Assembly (NCBI RefSeq): GCF_009193185.1 | Contig: NZ_VUKF01000019.1 | Coordinates: 25,095 to 89,094, forward strand | DNA from: Georgenia thermotolerans | GTDB taxonomy: Bacteria > Actinomycetota > Actinomycetes > Actinomycetales > Actinomycetaceae | DNA: 64,000 bases | Reading direction: 5' to 3' | Shown: positions 21,397 to 28,941 of the stretch, piece by piece | Numbering within the stretch: the stretch's first letter is position 1 | Layout: each line of letters starts with the position of its first letter | Made by a program: the position numbers and the translations under genes | The notes under the pieces: model-generated | Databases searched by the model: none | What the model saw: the letters and a program-made list of their open reading frames with translations, nothing else | Told to the model about the DNA's origin: nothing

Positions 21397-21765
21397 TCAG
21401 GCGCTCGCGCCGCCGCCGCTGCTGCCGCCGGCCGGGACGAAGCTCCACAGCTCGGCGGCGAGGCCGACCGGGCGGGGGTGCTCCGCGCCGCCGTGCGCGT
21501 GGCCGCCGCCGTGCGCGTGCTCGCTCCCGCCGTGCGCGTGCCCGTGGCCGAAGCTCTCCGAGTGCACCCACGCGTCGTAGGCGTCCTCGTCGCGCCAGCG
21601 AGTCACTACCAGCCACGTGGTGCGCCCGTCGGTGGGCTGGAGCAGCTCGAAGCCCTCGAAGCCGTCCACGCCGTCCACCGCGCCGGCGCGGTGCGCGAAG
21701 CGACGGGCGAGCTCGTCCCCGCTGTCCGCCGGGACGGTGATGGCGTTGATCTTGACGATGCTCAT
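21397..21765 (-). CDS. Antibiotic biosynthesis monooxygenase (ABM)-fold protein with His-rich loop
   Basis: 122 residues of the dimeric alpha+beta barrel ABM fold: VKINAITVPADSGDELARRFAHRAGAV, then DGFEGFELLQPTDG, then WLVVTRWRDEDAYDAWVHSESF. Close relatives include haem-degrading monooxygenases. Between the penultimate helix and the last strand is a loop with eight histidines in 23 residues (74, 76, 78, 83, 85, 89, 91, 96) arranged as HGHAH and EHAH clusters. This may bind metal or haem. It converges on the CYTH gene with a 9-bp gap. Confidence 0.85.
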   Translation of the reverse strand: MSIVKINAITVPADSGDELARRFAHRAGAVDGVDGFEGFELLQPTDGRTTWLVVTRWRDEDAYDAWVHSESFGHGHAHGGSEHAHGGGHAHGGAEHPRPVGLAAELWSFVPAGGSSGGGASA

Positions 21766-21893
21766 GACGCCATCATCGCCCCACCGCCGCCGCGGCCGCT
21801 CCCCGGCCGGCGCGGGCCCCGGGGCGCTTATTGCCGACGTCGTTCGTCCGGCTTGTCGTGCGGCGCGGGCGCGGCGCCCCTACGTTTTTCCTC

Positions 21894-22235
21894 ATGCTGA
21901 GCCTCGAGACCCTGATGGCCTCCGAGCGGGAGCTCGCGCACGGCGACGGCGCCACCTACCGGCGGATCCTCACCGAGGACGCCCTCGTCGTCGTCCCCGG
22001 CATGGTGCTCGACGTCGAGGCGTGCGCGCGGGCCATGGACGCCAGCCCGGGGTGGGAGCGGGTCGACTTCACCGACGCCACCCTCGTGCCCGTGGGCGAC
22101 GGCGCGGCCGCCGTCGTCTACACCTTCGAGGGGGTGCGGTCCGGCACGACCTACCGAGCCGTGCTCGCGAGCACCTACGTGCTGCGGGACGGCGTCCCGC
22201 GCCTCGCGCTGCACCAGCAGACGCCGGTCACCTGA
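21894..22235 (+). CDS. NTF2-like/DUF4440 domain protein
   Basis: 113 residues. The pattern LETLMASERELAHGDGATYRRILTEDALVVVPGMVLD fits a SnoaL/DUF4440 cone-shaped fold. It then has VDFTDATLVPVGDGAAAVVYTFEG and a terminal LHQQTPVT strand. Such small proteins can be isomerases, dehydratases or ligand-binding domains. No catalytic residue can be singled out. ATG 21894 has no strong ribosome binding site. It is divergent from the ABM gene. Confidence 0.8.
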   Translation: MLSLETLMASERELAHGDGATYRRILTEDALVVVPGMVLDVEACARAMDASPGWERVDFTDATLVPVGDGAAAVVYTFEGVRSGTTYRAVLASTYVLRDGVPRLALHQQTPVT

Positions 22236-22329
22236 GCGCTGCGGGGGCGGCGCCCGCCGAGCCGCACTCCGCGGGCGCGGCGTCGGCCGACCCGCACCCC
22301 GCGATCCGGCGTCCTGGCACCATGGCGCC

Positions 22330-22815
22330 ATGGACGTGACCGTCAGCGCCGCCGACGTCGCCGAATGGCGCGCGGTCAGGGAGGTGCGCCTGCGCGCGCT
22401 CGCCGCCGACCCGGGGGCCTTCGGCTCCACCCTCGCCCGCGAGCTGGCCTTCGACGACGGCGTGTGGCGTGAGCGCGTCGCAGCCGGCCGGACCTTCCTC
22501 GCCCGGCGCGACGGCGTCGTCGTGGGGATCGCCTCCTTCTACGCCGAGCCCGGCCGCCAGGACGAGCGCGAGCTGGTCGGCATGTGGGTGACGCCGGAGG
22601 CGCGCCGGACCGGGGTGGCGCCCGCTCTCGTCGAGGCGGTGCGCCGGGCGGCCGCGGCCGAAGGGGCCGCCCGGCTGACCCTGTTCATCGCCGAGGGCAA
22701 CGAGCCGGCCCGCCGGCTCTACGAGCGCCTCGGCTTCCGGTCCACCGGGGAGGTGCAGGAGCTGCAGTCCGACCCCTGCCGGGGGCAGGAGCGCTACGCC
22801 CTCGCGCTCAGCTGA
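22330..22815 (+). CDS. GNAT-family N-acetyltransferase
   Basis: 161-residue acetyltransferase. Acetyl-CoA binding is in GMWVTPEARRTGVAPALVEAV, and the end has LFIAEGNEPARRLYERLGFRSTGE. ATG 22330. It is the second GNAT of the window and not closely similar to the one at 11.0-11.5 kb. The substrate is unknown. Confidence 0.9.
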   Translation: MDVTVSAADVAEWRAVREVRLRALAADPGAFGSTLARELAFDDGVWRERVAAGRTFLARRDGVVVGIASFYAEPGRQDERELVGMWVTPEARRTGVAPALVEAVRRAAAAEGAARLTLFIAEGNEPARRLYERLGFRSTGEVQELQSDPCRGQERYALALS

Positions 22816-22872
22816 CCTCCCCGATACACCGGGACGTCGCTCTCGCTCGCCGCGGGCGCCGTCCCGCCGCCG

Positions 22873-23019
22873 TCACCGCCCCCGAGCGCCCTGGCGCGCG
22901 CGAGGCAGGAACCGCGTCCCCTCCGGTCGCCGGCCCAGGCGGCGGACCCGGGCGGCGTCGAGCGCCTCACGGATGAGCTCGGCGCTGCGGTACTCGTGCA
23001 GCCGGAGCCAGTGCTCCAT
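22873..23019 (-). CDS. Small basic protein, 48 aa, paralogue of the 24.0-kb small protein
   Basis: Unrecognised by function. The ATG at 23019 is preceded by GAAGGAG with ideal spacing. The N-terminus MEHWLRLHEYRSAELIREA aligns with MNWLELHDLRALDLIREAE of the gene at 24001-24138 (shared W-L-x-L-H-x-x-R-x-x-x-L-I-R-E-A), then both become Arg-rich. The predicted form is one amphipathic helix with a basic tail. It lies downstream of a SoxR-box promoter on the same strand, beyond another small frame, so it may be redox-induced. Confidence 0.6.
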   Translation of the reverse strand: MEHWLRLHEYRSAELIREALDAARVRRLGRRPEGTRFLPRARQGARGR

Positions 23020-23056
23020 GTCGTTCTCCTTCGAATGTGGGTCGATGCCCGGCCGG

Positions 23057-23317
23057 TCAGCGGGCGGTGCGGTGCCGGGCGCGGTTCGCGGCCACCGCGG
23101 GCTGGTCGTCGCGCCGAGGGTGGCTCACAGGCGCCGAGGGCGGGTCGTCGCGCCGAGTGCGCCCGTTCGCGTCATGGGCGTGTGGTGCAACACCCGCGCG
23201 TGACGCGAACGGGCGCGGTCGCGGACGATCGGCCGTCGGCTCGGCCACCCGGGCGTGGAAGTCGCCCTCGCGGCGGTGGGTCAGGGTCGCGGCCGGGCCG
23301 GCGGCGTCGTCGGTCAT
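23057..23317 (-). CDS. Possible Arg-rich small ORF first in the SoxR-box transcript
   Basis: 86 codons, Ala/Arg/Pro-rich and without recognisable fold. The start (ATG 23317, or ATG 23320 directly before it) follows GGGAGAACGAC, almost identical to the leader GGAGAACGAC-ATG of the 48-aa gene downstream. A 16-bp inverted repeat sits inside it. It may be a genuine small protein, a leader peptide, or a fortuitous open frame in a regulatory transcript. The composition gives little support for a folded protein. Confidence 0.35.
   Translation of the reverse strand: MTDDAAGPAATLTHRREGDFHARVAEPTADRPRPRPFASRAGVAPHAHDANGRTRRDDPPSAPVSHPRRDDQPAVAANRARHRTAR
23159..23216. repeat. Long inverted repeat (16-bp arms)
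   Basis: GCGCCCGTTCGCGTCA at 23159-23174 is mirrored exactly at 23201-23216 with a 26-nt spacer that can itself pair partly (GGGCGTGT/ACACCC). On RNA it would form a very stable hairpin between the SoxR-box promoter and the 48-aa gene. It could be a terminator/attenuator or a small mobile repeat. Confidence 0.8.
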
Positions 23318-23369
23318 CATGTCGTTCTCCCAGGTCAGGTGGCGTGCCGCGGCGGCGGCACCTGAGAGG

Positions 23370-23400
23370 ACGATGCAAGCTCAAGTCGACTTGAGGTCAA
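23370..23400 (-). promoter_or_regulatory. SoxR-type promoter: SoxR box inside a 19-bp spacer
   Basis: Perfect palindrome CTCAAGTCGACTTGAG at 23380-23395, matching the core of the SoxR consensus (CCTCAAG-TTAA-CTTGAGG pattern). On the minus strand it lies between a -35-like TTGACC (23395-23400) and a -10-like CATCGT (23370-23375) separated by exactly 19 nt, the overlong spacer typical of MerR-family-activated promoters. The soxR gene is divergent, 73 bp away. Confidence 0.85.
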
Positions 23401-23472
23401 GCCGGCGCGGCCCGCGCCGGGCCGACCCGTCGCCGGCACCGACGACGGGGCCACGCCCGCTACGGTGGGCCG

Positions 23473-23907
23473 GTGCCCCCGACCGCGACGCTGACCATCG
23501 GCGAGCTCGCCGCGCGGTCCGGCGCCGCGCCGTCGGCGCTGCGGTACTACGAGTCGCGCGGGCTCATCTCCTCCGAGCGCACCGCCGGCAACCAGCGCCG
23601 CTACCCCCGGGCGATGCTGCGCCGGGTGGCCTTCATCCGCACCGCCCAGCGGGTCGGGCTCTCCCTCGAGGAGATCGCCGAGGCGCTCGCCGGGCTGCCC
23701 GAGGGCCGCGCCCCGGCGCGGGCGGACTGGGCCCGGCTCTCGGCCACCTGGCGCCCCCGCATCGACGCGCAGATCGCCCGGCTCGAGCGGCTGCGGGACA
23801 AGCTCGACGGCTGCATCGGGTGCGGCTGCCTCAGCCTGGACCGGTGCGCGCTGAGCAACCCCGACGACGAGGTCGCCGCCCGGGGCCCGGGCGCCGTCTT
23901 CCTCTGA
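23473..23907 (+). CDS. soxR: Redox-sensitive MerR-family activator SoxR
   Basis: 144-residue [2Fe-2S] transcription factor. The MerR helix-turn-helix is LTIGELAARSGAAPSALRYYESRGLISSERTAGNQRRY. The dimerisation helix follows, and the cluster motif CIGCGCLSLDRC gives C-x2-C-x-C-x5-C, the SoxR arrangement. GTG 23473 starts the family-typical N-terminus. Oxidation by redox-cycling compounds activates target promoters with 19-bp spacers, and such a promoter lies immediately upstream on the opposite strand. A strong terminator follows the gene. Confidence 0.95.
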   Translation: MPPTATLTIGELAARSGAAPSALRYYESRGLISSERTAGNQRRYPRAMLRRVAFIRTAQRVGLSLEEIAEALAGLPEGRAPARADWARLSATWRPRIDAQIARLERLRDKLDGCIGCGCLSLDRCALSNPDDEVAARGPGAVFL

Positions 23908-23954
23908 GACCGGTTCAGCGGCACAGCGGTGCCGCCGCCGGCACATGGGCAAGC

Positions 23955-23992
23955 GACAGGACCGCCGACCCGTGCGGGTCGACGGTCCTGTC
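23955..23992. terminator. Bidirectional terminator between soxR and small genes
   Basis: Stem GACAGGACCGCCGACCC / GGGTCGACGGTCCTGTC, 17 bp with one mismatch and a 4-nt loop, in the 93-bp gap between convergent genes. Confidence 0.85.
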
Positions 23993-24000
23993 GGTCCGGC

Positions 24001-24138
24001 TCACAGGCCGGCGTTGCGGTGACGCCGCAAGTAGATGGTCGAGCGTCGCTCGCGCGAGGCGCCACGGCGCCGGTGCGCCGCCTCTGCCTCGCGGATGAGG
24101 TCGAGCGCCCGAAGGTCGTGCAGCTCCAGCCAGTTCAT
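24001..24138 (-). CDS. Small basic protein, 45 aa, paralogue of the 22.9-kb small protein
   Basis: Unrecognised function. MNWLELHDLRALDLIREAE is followed by an Arg-rich tail ending RRHRNAGL. It shares its W-L-x-L-H and L-I-R-E-A motifs with the 48-aa protein on the other side of soxR. The start overlaps the stop of the 37-aa frame upstream (ATGA), and GACGGAG precedes it. The predicted form is one amphipathic helix, perhaps nucleic-acid or membrane binding. Confidence 0.65.
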   Translation of the reverse strand: MNWLELHDLRALDLIREAEAAHRRRGASRERRSTIYLRRHRNAGL

Positions 24139-24248
24139 CTGCTTCTCCGTCTCATGTACTGCTGCTTGGTCACGGGAGCGCGGTACGGGGTGGGCATCTT
24201 GGCCACCGGCGCGCCCCGCCGGGTGGTGCGAGCGGTGCGAGGATCCAT
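24135..24248 (-). CDS. Small basic protein, 37 aa, coupled to the 45-aa gene
   Basis: ATG 24248 has an exceptionally strong ribosome binding site GGAGGAAGG, which is the main evidence for translation. The product is Arg/Thr/Pro-rich (MDPRTARTTRRGAPVAKMPT...). Its stop overlaps the next start by 4 bp, the arrangement of translational coupling. It may be a leader whose translation exposes the 45-aa gene. No homology is recognised. Confidence 0.5.
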   Translation of the reverse strand: MDPRTARTTRRGAPVAKMPTPYRAPVTKQQYMRRRSR

Positions 24249-24413
24249 GGGTGTCCTTCCTCCGGTGGGACCCAGCGCCGGGCGGTCGCTGGGAGAGCGG
24301 GGCGCGTCGATGCGCGCGCGGTCGCGGCCCGCGGGGGGTGCGGGGCGTGATCGAGGGGGTGCGGTGGAGGCCGCGTGGCGGGACGTCGGCGGAGGCGTCC
24401 CCCGCCGGATGCG

Positions 24414-24530
24414 TCAGGCGGTCGTCATGCGGGCGCTGCCCGCGATGCCGGCGGGGGCGACCCCGCGGACGGCGCAGCCGACGACCTCGCTGCCGGTGCG
24501 GCACACGATCTCGAGGTGGTCGGTGAACAT
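24414..24530 (-). CDS. Possible small protein, 38 aa
   Basis: ATG 24530 follows GGGATGAGG. The product MFTDHLEIVCRTGSEVVGCA continues to ...GSARMTTA and has a protein-like composition (two cysteines, mixed hydrophobic and charged residues), unlike the shadow frames around it. It is on the same strand as and upstream of the two small basic genes, and divergent from the dehydratase gene. No family is recognised. Confidence 0.35.
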   Translation of the reverse strand: MFTDHLEIVCRTGSEVVGCAVRGVAPAGIAGSARMTTA

Positions 24531-24602
24531 GACCTCATCCCACCAGGGGGCCGCCGCGGGCCGCAACGTATTTTCCGGCGTCGTCGGTGGTTGACTCCTC
24601 GC

Positions 24603-25577
24603 ATGGCCGACCTGCCCACCTACGACGACGTCCGCGCGGCCGCCGACCGCCTGCGCGGCCATGCCCACCGCACCCCGGTGCTCACCTCCCGCCGGCTGGA
24701 CGCCGAGCTCGGGCTGCGGGTGTTCGTCAAGGCCGAGAACTTCCAGCGGGTCGGCGCCTTCAAGTTCCGCGGCGCGTTCAACGCGCTCTCGTGCTTCACC
24801 CCCGAGCAGCGCCGCGCCGGGGTGGTGGCCTACTCCTCGGGCAACCACGCCCAGGCGGTCGCCCTCGCCGCCCGGCTGCTCGACGTCCCGGCCACGATCG
24901 TCATGCCGCTGGACTCCCCGGCGAGCAAGCTCGCCGCCACCCGCGGCTACGGCGCGGAGGTGGTCACCTACGACCGCTACACCGAGGACCGCGAGGAGAT
25001 CGGCCGGGTGCTGGCCGCCGAGCGAGGCCTGACCCTCGTCCCGCCCTACGACCACCCCGACGTCATCGCCGGGCAGGGCACCGCCGCCCAGGAGCTGCTC
25101 GAGGAGGTCGGCGCGCTCGACGCCGTCGTCGCCCCGCTCGGCGGCGGCGGGCTGCTCGCCGGCACCGCGCTGGCCACCCGGGCGCTGAGCCCGGGCGCCC
25201 GCGTGTACGGGGTGGAGCCGGCGGCCGGCGACGACGGCCGGCGCTCGCTGGCCGAGGGGCGCATCGTCCACATCGACGCGCCGCGCACGATCGCCGACGG
25301 CGCGCAGACGCAGCACCTCGGCGAGCTGACCTTCCCCATCCTGCGCCGCGAGGTCACCGCCGTCCTGACCGCCACCGACGCCGAGCTGGTCGCGGGCATG
25401 CGCACGTTCGCCGCGACGCTCAAGATCGTCGTCGAACCCACCGGCGCCCTCGGCCTGGCGGGGCTGCGCCAGCTCGCCCCCGAGCTGGCCGGCAAGCGCG
25501 TGGGCGTCATCGTCACCGGCGGCAACGTCGACCTCGACCGCTACGCCGCCCTGCTCGGCGGGTCGCTTCCGGCCTGA
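24603..25577 (+). CDS. PLP-dependent threonine/serine dehydratase-like enzyme
   Basis: 324-residue fold-type II PLP enzyme without a regulatory ACT domain. The PLP lysine is in GAFKFRGAFNAL, the phosphate loop is PLGGGGLLAGTALA, SSGNHAQAVALAARLL is the substrate loop and the end has VIVTGGNVDLDR. It corresponds to catabolic threonine dehydratase, serine racemase or threo-3-hydroxyaspartate ammonia-lyase types, which cannot be separated by eye. ATG 24603; the upstream extension to 24375 looks like a shadow. Confidence 0.9.
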   Translation: MADLPTYDDVRAAADRLRGHAHRTPVLTSRRLDAELGLRVFVKAENFQRVGAFKFRGAFNALSCFTPEQRRAGVVAYSSGNHAQAVALAARLLDVPATIVMPLDSPASKLAATRGYGAEVVTYDRYTEDREEIGRVLAAERGLTLVPPYDHPDVIAGQGTAAQELLEEVGALDAVVAPLGGGGLLAGTALATRALSPGARVYGVEPAAGDDGRRSLAEGRIVHIDAPRTIADGAQTQHLGELTFPILRREVTAVLTATDAELVAGMRTFAATLKIVVEPTGALGLAGLRQLAPELAGKRVGVIVTGGNVDLDRYAALLGGSLPA

Positions 25578-25601
25578 GCGCACCGCCCGTACCGTGCGGG
25601 C

Positions 25602-25934
25602 ATGAGCCTCACCCCGCACTGCGTCACCTTCGACGCCGAGGACGCCCTGCGCCTCGCCCGGTTCTGGTCCGCCGCCCTCGGCAAGCCGGTGCGCGACGGC
25701 GGGACGGTCGACTTCGCCGTCGTCGACGACGGCGCGTACCTGTTCATCAAGGTGCCCGAGGCCAAGACCGCCAAGAACCGCATGCACCTCGACCTCGACG
25801 CCGAGGACCGCGAGGCCGAGGTCCAGCGCCTGGTGGCACTGGGCGCCACCCGCCTGGGCGACCACGACGACGGCACCCGGTGGACCGTCATGGCCGACCC
25901 CGAGGGCAACGAGTTCTGCATCCTGCAGAGCTGA
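25602..25934 (+). CDS. VOC (glyoxalase/bleomycin resistance fold) protein
   Basis: 110 residues, close to a single-domain glyoxalase-like protein. It has CVTFDAEDALRLARFWSAALG at the N-terminus, MHLDLDAEDREAEVQRLVALGATRL in the middle and the terminal MADPEGNEFCIL, a hallmark of actinobacterial glyoxalase-like domains. ATG 25602 is 24 bp downstream of the dehydratase stop. Metal-dependent enzyme or ligand-binding protein; substrate unknown. Confidence 0.9.
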   Translation: MSLTPHCVTFDAEDALRLARFWSAALGKPVRDGGTVDFAVVDDGAYLFIKVPEAKTAKNRMHLDLDAEDREAEVQRLVALGATRLGDHDDGTRWTVMADPEGNEFCILQS

Positions 25935-26003
25935 GGCGCCGCGCCTGGCGCGGGCGCACCGACCCGCCGGGCGCGGCCCGGCGGGCGATGGTAGGCAGGG
26001 GAC

Positions 26004-26225
26004 ATGTCCCAGGCACAGCCGTTCCAGCCGAACCTGCACCCCGACCGCGAGGGCGTCCCCGCCGCCGACCTCGGCCCCGGCGCGCCCGACGCCGCCCCCG
26101 GCTTCGGCATCGGGGGCGAGGACCCCGACGTGATCGAGGAGGCCGAGCGCGGCAAGCCGGCCGACGACGCGCCCGCCGACGACGCCGAACGGGACGGCGA
26201 CCAGGACGATATCCCCGCCTCCTGA
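26004..26225 (+). CDS. Small acidic disordered protein, 73 aa
   Basis: Asp/Glu/Pro/Ala-rich (EDPDVIEEAERGKPADDAPA), no predicted fold, no signal peptide. ATG 26004 follows a GGGGA stretch. It resembles in composition the small acidic proteins at 47.6 and 50.9 kb. Function unknown. Confidence 0.65.
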   Translation: MSQAQPFQPNLHPDREGVPAADLGPGAPDAAPGFGIGGEDPDVIEEAERGKPADDAPADDAERDGDQDDIPAS

Positions 26226-26260
26226 CCCATCCGAGGCGGGACGACCGAGAGGACGCAGCC

Positions 26261-27106
26261 GTGCCGAGCCCCACGATCGCCGTCACCGGCGCGACCGGCC
26301 GGCTCGGCGGACGGGTCGCCCGCCGGCTCGCCGCCGCCGGGGTGCCGCAGCGGCTGCTGGTGCGCGACCCCGCGCGGGCCCCGCGGCTGCCCGGCGCCGA
26401 CGTGGCGGTCGCCGGCTACGACGACGGCCCGGCCGTCGAGGCGGCCCTGCGCGGGGTGCCGACCGTGCTCCTGGTCTCCGCGAGCGAGTCGCCCGACCGG
26501 CTGCGCCAGCACGAGACCTTCATCGACGCCGCGGCCGCCGCCGGGGTCGAGCGGATCGTCTACATCTCCTTCTACGGCGCCGCGCCGGACGCGACGTTCA
26601 CCCACGCCCGCCTGCACTGGGCCACCGAGCAGCACCTGCGCGCCTCCGGCCTGGCCTTCGTGGCCCTGCGCGACAACCTCTACCTCGACTTCATGCCCGC
26701 GCTCATGGGCGACGACGACGTCATCCGCGGCCCCGCCGGCGACGGCCGCGTCTCCGCCGTCGCCCAGGACGACATCGCCGACGTCGCCGCCGCCGTCCTG
26801 CGCGACCCGGCCCCGCACGACGGTCAGGTCTACGACCTCACCGGCCCCGAGGAGCTGACCCTCACCGAGGCCGCGGCCATCCTCTCCGCCCACCTGGGCC
26901 GCGAGATCCGCTTCCACGACGAGACCGTGGAGGAGGCCTACGCCTCCCGCGCGGGCTACGGCGCCCCCGCCTGGGAGGTGGACGGCTGGGTGAGCACCTA
27001 CACCGCCATCGCGGCGGGGGAGATGGCCGGCGTCTCCGACGTCGTCCCGCGGCTGACCGGCCACCCCGCCACCGCGCTCGCCGAGCTCCTGGCCCGCGCG
27101 GGCTAG
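26261..27106 (+). CDS. NmrA-like NAD(P)-binding protein (atypical SDR)
   Basis: 281 residues. The Rossmann motif TIAVTGATGRLGGRVARRLAAAG opens the protein, then VYISFYGAAPDATFTHARLHWATEQHLRASGL and LRDNLYLDF, which match NmrA/quinone oxidoreductase-2-like proteins (QOR2 type). There is no classical Tyr-x3-Lys catalytic pair in the right place. The GTG at 26261 directly precedes the Rossmann strand and has upstream GAGAGGA. It is 35 bp after the acidic gene and nearly abuts the convergent channel gene. Confidence 0.88.
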   Translation: MPSPTIAVTGATGRLGGRVARRLAAAGVPQRLLVRDPARAPRLPGADVAVAGYDDGPAVEAALRGVPTVLLVSASESPDRLRQHETFIDAAAAAGVERIVYISFYGAAPDATFTHARLHWATEQHLRASGLAFVALRDNLYLDFMPALMGDDDVIRGPAGDGRVSAVAQDDIADVAAAVLRDPAPHDGQVYDLTGPEELTLTEAAAILSAHLGREIRFHDETVEEAYASRAGYGAPAWEVDGWVSTYTAIAAGEMAGVSDVVPRLTGHPATALAELLARAG

Positions 27107-27107
27107 G

Positions 27108-27896
27108 TCAGCCGCGCTTGCGGAGCAGGGCCTGCAGCTCGGCGAGCGTGGCACGCTGCTGGTCGAGCAGCTGGGACATCTGGTCGATCCGCTGCTGCGC
27201 CTCGCGCAGCGTCGCAGGCGTCTCCGCCGTGGGCTGCGTTCGGTGCGGGGTCAGGAAGAAGTTCGCCAGCCAGCCGGTCAGGGTGCCGAAGATGCCGACG
27301 CCGACCACGATGATGCCGACGCCGAGCGCCCGGGCCGAGTTGCCGACCGGATACGTGTCGCCGTAGCCGACGGTCGACATCGTGACGATCGTGTACCACA
27401 GGGCATCCGAGGCCGTGGTGATGTTGGCGGCGGGCTGGGCGTGCTCCAGGCGCAGCATGCCCAGGCTGCCGAACTCCAGCACGAGGACGCCGATGAACAG
27501 CACGGTGAACAGGGCGCTGCCGGCGCGGTCGGAGAGCAGGCTGCGGCCGATGTTGACAGCTCCGTAGCGGCGCAACAGCCGGATCACGCGGACCAGCCGG
27601 AACACCCGCAGGACCTTGACCTGGGGGAAGGGCAGGCTCGCGAGGAGGTCGGCCCAGCCGAACTGGCGCAGGAAGTATCCCGAGCGCGAGGGGGCTCGGC
27701 GCAGGCGGGCCGCGAAGTCGACCAGGAAGACGATGCTGAGCAGCAGGTCGATGGCTTCGACGACCGTCTGGGTCGCACGATCCCGGAGCAGGACCACCAG
27801 CACGAGGTTGACCAGCGACAGGATCGACAGCGCCCCGACGAAGATCTCGTACCCGGTGTTCCCCAGCTCGCGGTGGGCCGCGGTGGTGCCGGTCAT
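27108..27896 (-). CDS. Voltage-gated-like potassium channel
   Basis: 262 residues with a six-helix channel layout. The S4-like segment is RVFRLVRVIRLLRRYG (98-112) with regularly spaced arginines. The pore helix and selectivity filter are TMSTVGYGDTYP (172-183), the canonical K+ filter. The C-terminal 35 residues form a coiled coil (LREAQQRIDQMSQLLDQQRATL) that could tetramerise. ATG 27896 is correctly spaced from GAGGAGGG; an ATG at 27902 is too close to it. Confidence 0.94.
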   Translation of the reverse strand: MTGTTAAHRELGNTGYEIFVGALSILSLVNLVLVVLLRDRATQTVVEAIDLLLSIVFLVDFAARLRRAPSRSGYFLRQFGWADLLASLPFPQVKVLRVFRLVRVIRLLRRYGAVNIGRSLLSDRAGSALFTVLFIGVLVLEFGSLGMLRLEHAQPAANITTASDALWYTIVTMSTVGYGDTYPVGNSARALGVGIIVVGVGIFGTLTGWLANFFLTPHRTQPTAETPATLREAQQRIDQMSQLLDQQRATLAELQALLRKRG

Positions 27897-28068
27897 TCTC
27901 ATCCCTCCTCGCCGCGCCTGTCGGAGACCGGTCGCCACCAACCCGACCGAGAGGGGCTCGGTCGGGCCGGGGTGCGGGAACGGGCATGGACTTCCGCGGT
28001 CTCCCGCCCCTGCGCCACCGGCCACGCCGATCGTCCTGCGCGAGGACTCCCTTGGCGAGGGACGGGGG

Positions 28069-28941
28069 TCAGGACCGCGGAGCGGCGGGCAGCTCCCGGC
28101 GGGCGGGGAGGCGCCGTCCGAGGAGGCCGTGGCGCGGGCTGAACAGGTAGACGAGGGCGAAGATGGCGCCCTGGACGACGATGACGAGCGGGCCGGAGGC
28201 GGCGTCGACCCAGTAGCTGAGGTAGATCCCGGTCACCGCGCACAGGGCGGAGATGACGGGGGCGATGAGGAGCATGCGGCCGAAGCGGTTGGTGAGCAGG
28301 TGGGCGGTGGCGCCGGGGATGATGAGCATGGCGACGACCAGGATGACGCCGACGACCTGGAGCGCGGCGGTGGCGACCAGGGCGAGGAGCCCGAGGAGCA
28401 GGGCGCCGAGGAGGCGGGGGCTGAGGCCGATCGCGTGGGCGTGGCTGGGGTCGAAGGCGTAGAGGGTGAGGTCGCGGCGCTTGAGCATCAGGACGGCGAA
28501 GGCGACGGCGGCGAGGATGGTGATCTGGAGCATGTCGGCGCGGGAGACGCCGAGGATGTTGCCGAAGATGATGTGGACCAGGTCGGTCTGGCTGGGCGTG
28601 ACGGAGATGAGCACGAGCCCGGCGGCGAAGAACGTGGTGAACACGATCCCGATCGCGGCGTCCTCCTTGACCCGGCTGGTGCCGCGGATCGCGCCGATGA
28701 GGGCGACGGCGAGCAGGCCGGACACGAGCGCGCCGAGGGCGAACGGCGCGCCGAGGACGTAGGCGATGGCGACCCCGGGCAGGACGGCGTGGGAGACGGC
28801 GTCGCCCATGAGGGACCAGCCGACCAGGACGAGCCAGCACGACAGCACGGCGCAGACGATCGCGGCGATGATCGTGGTGGCCAGGGCGCGGACCATGAAG
28901 TCGTACTGCAGGGGTTCGAGGAGGAGGTCGAGGGCGTTCAT
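28069..28941 (-). CDS. Metal ABC importer permease (ABC-3 family, Mn/Zn)
   Basis: 290 residues, about nine transmembrane helices. The pattern WSLMGDAVSHAVLPGVAIAY near the N-terminus and QVVGVILVVAMLIIPGATAHLLT in the second half are signatures of ZnuB/MntB/SitC-type permeases. The start overlaps the ATPase stop (ATGA). It is the last gene of a three-gene importer operon with the substrate-binding protein first. Confidence 0.93.
   Translation of the reverse strand: MNALDLLLEPLQYDFMVRALATTIIAAIVCAVLSCWLVLVGWSLMGDAVSHAVLPGVAIAYVLGAPFALGALVSGLLAVALIGAIRGTSRVKEDAAIGIVFTTFFAAGLVLISVTPSQTDLVHIIFGNILGVSRADMLQITILAAVAFAVLMLKRRDLTLYAFDPSHAHAIGLSPRLLGALLLGLLALVATAALQVVGVILVVAMLIIPGATAHLLTNRFGRMLLIAPVISALCAVTGIYLSYWVDAASGPLVIVVQGAIFALVYLFSPRHGLLGRRLPARRELPAAPRS

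Noticed and set aside
24531..26039. Long minus-strand frame over the dehydratase gene
   Set aside because: Antisense shadow; only the short tail at 24414-24530 has a start signal and plausible composition.
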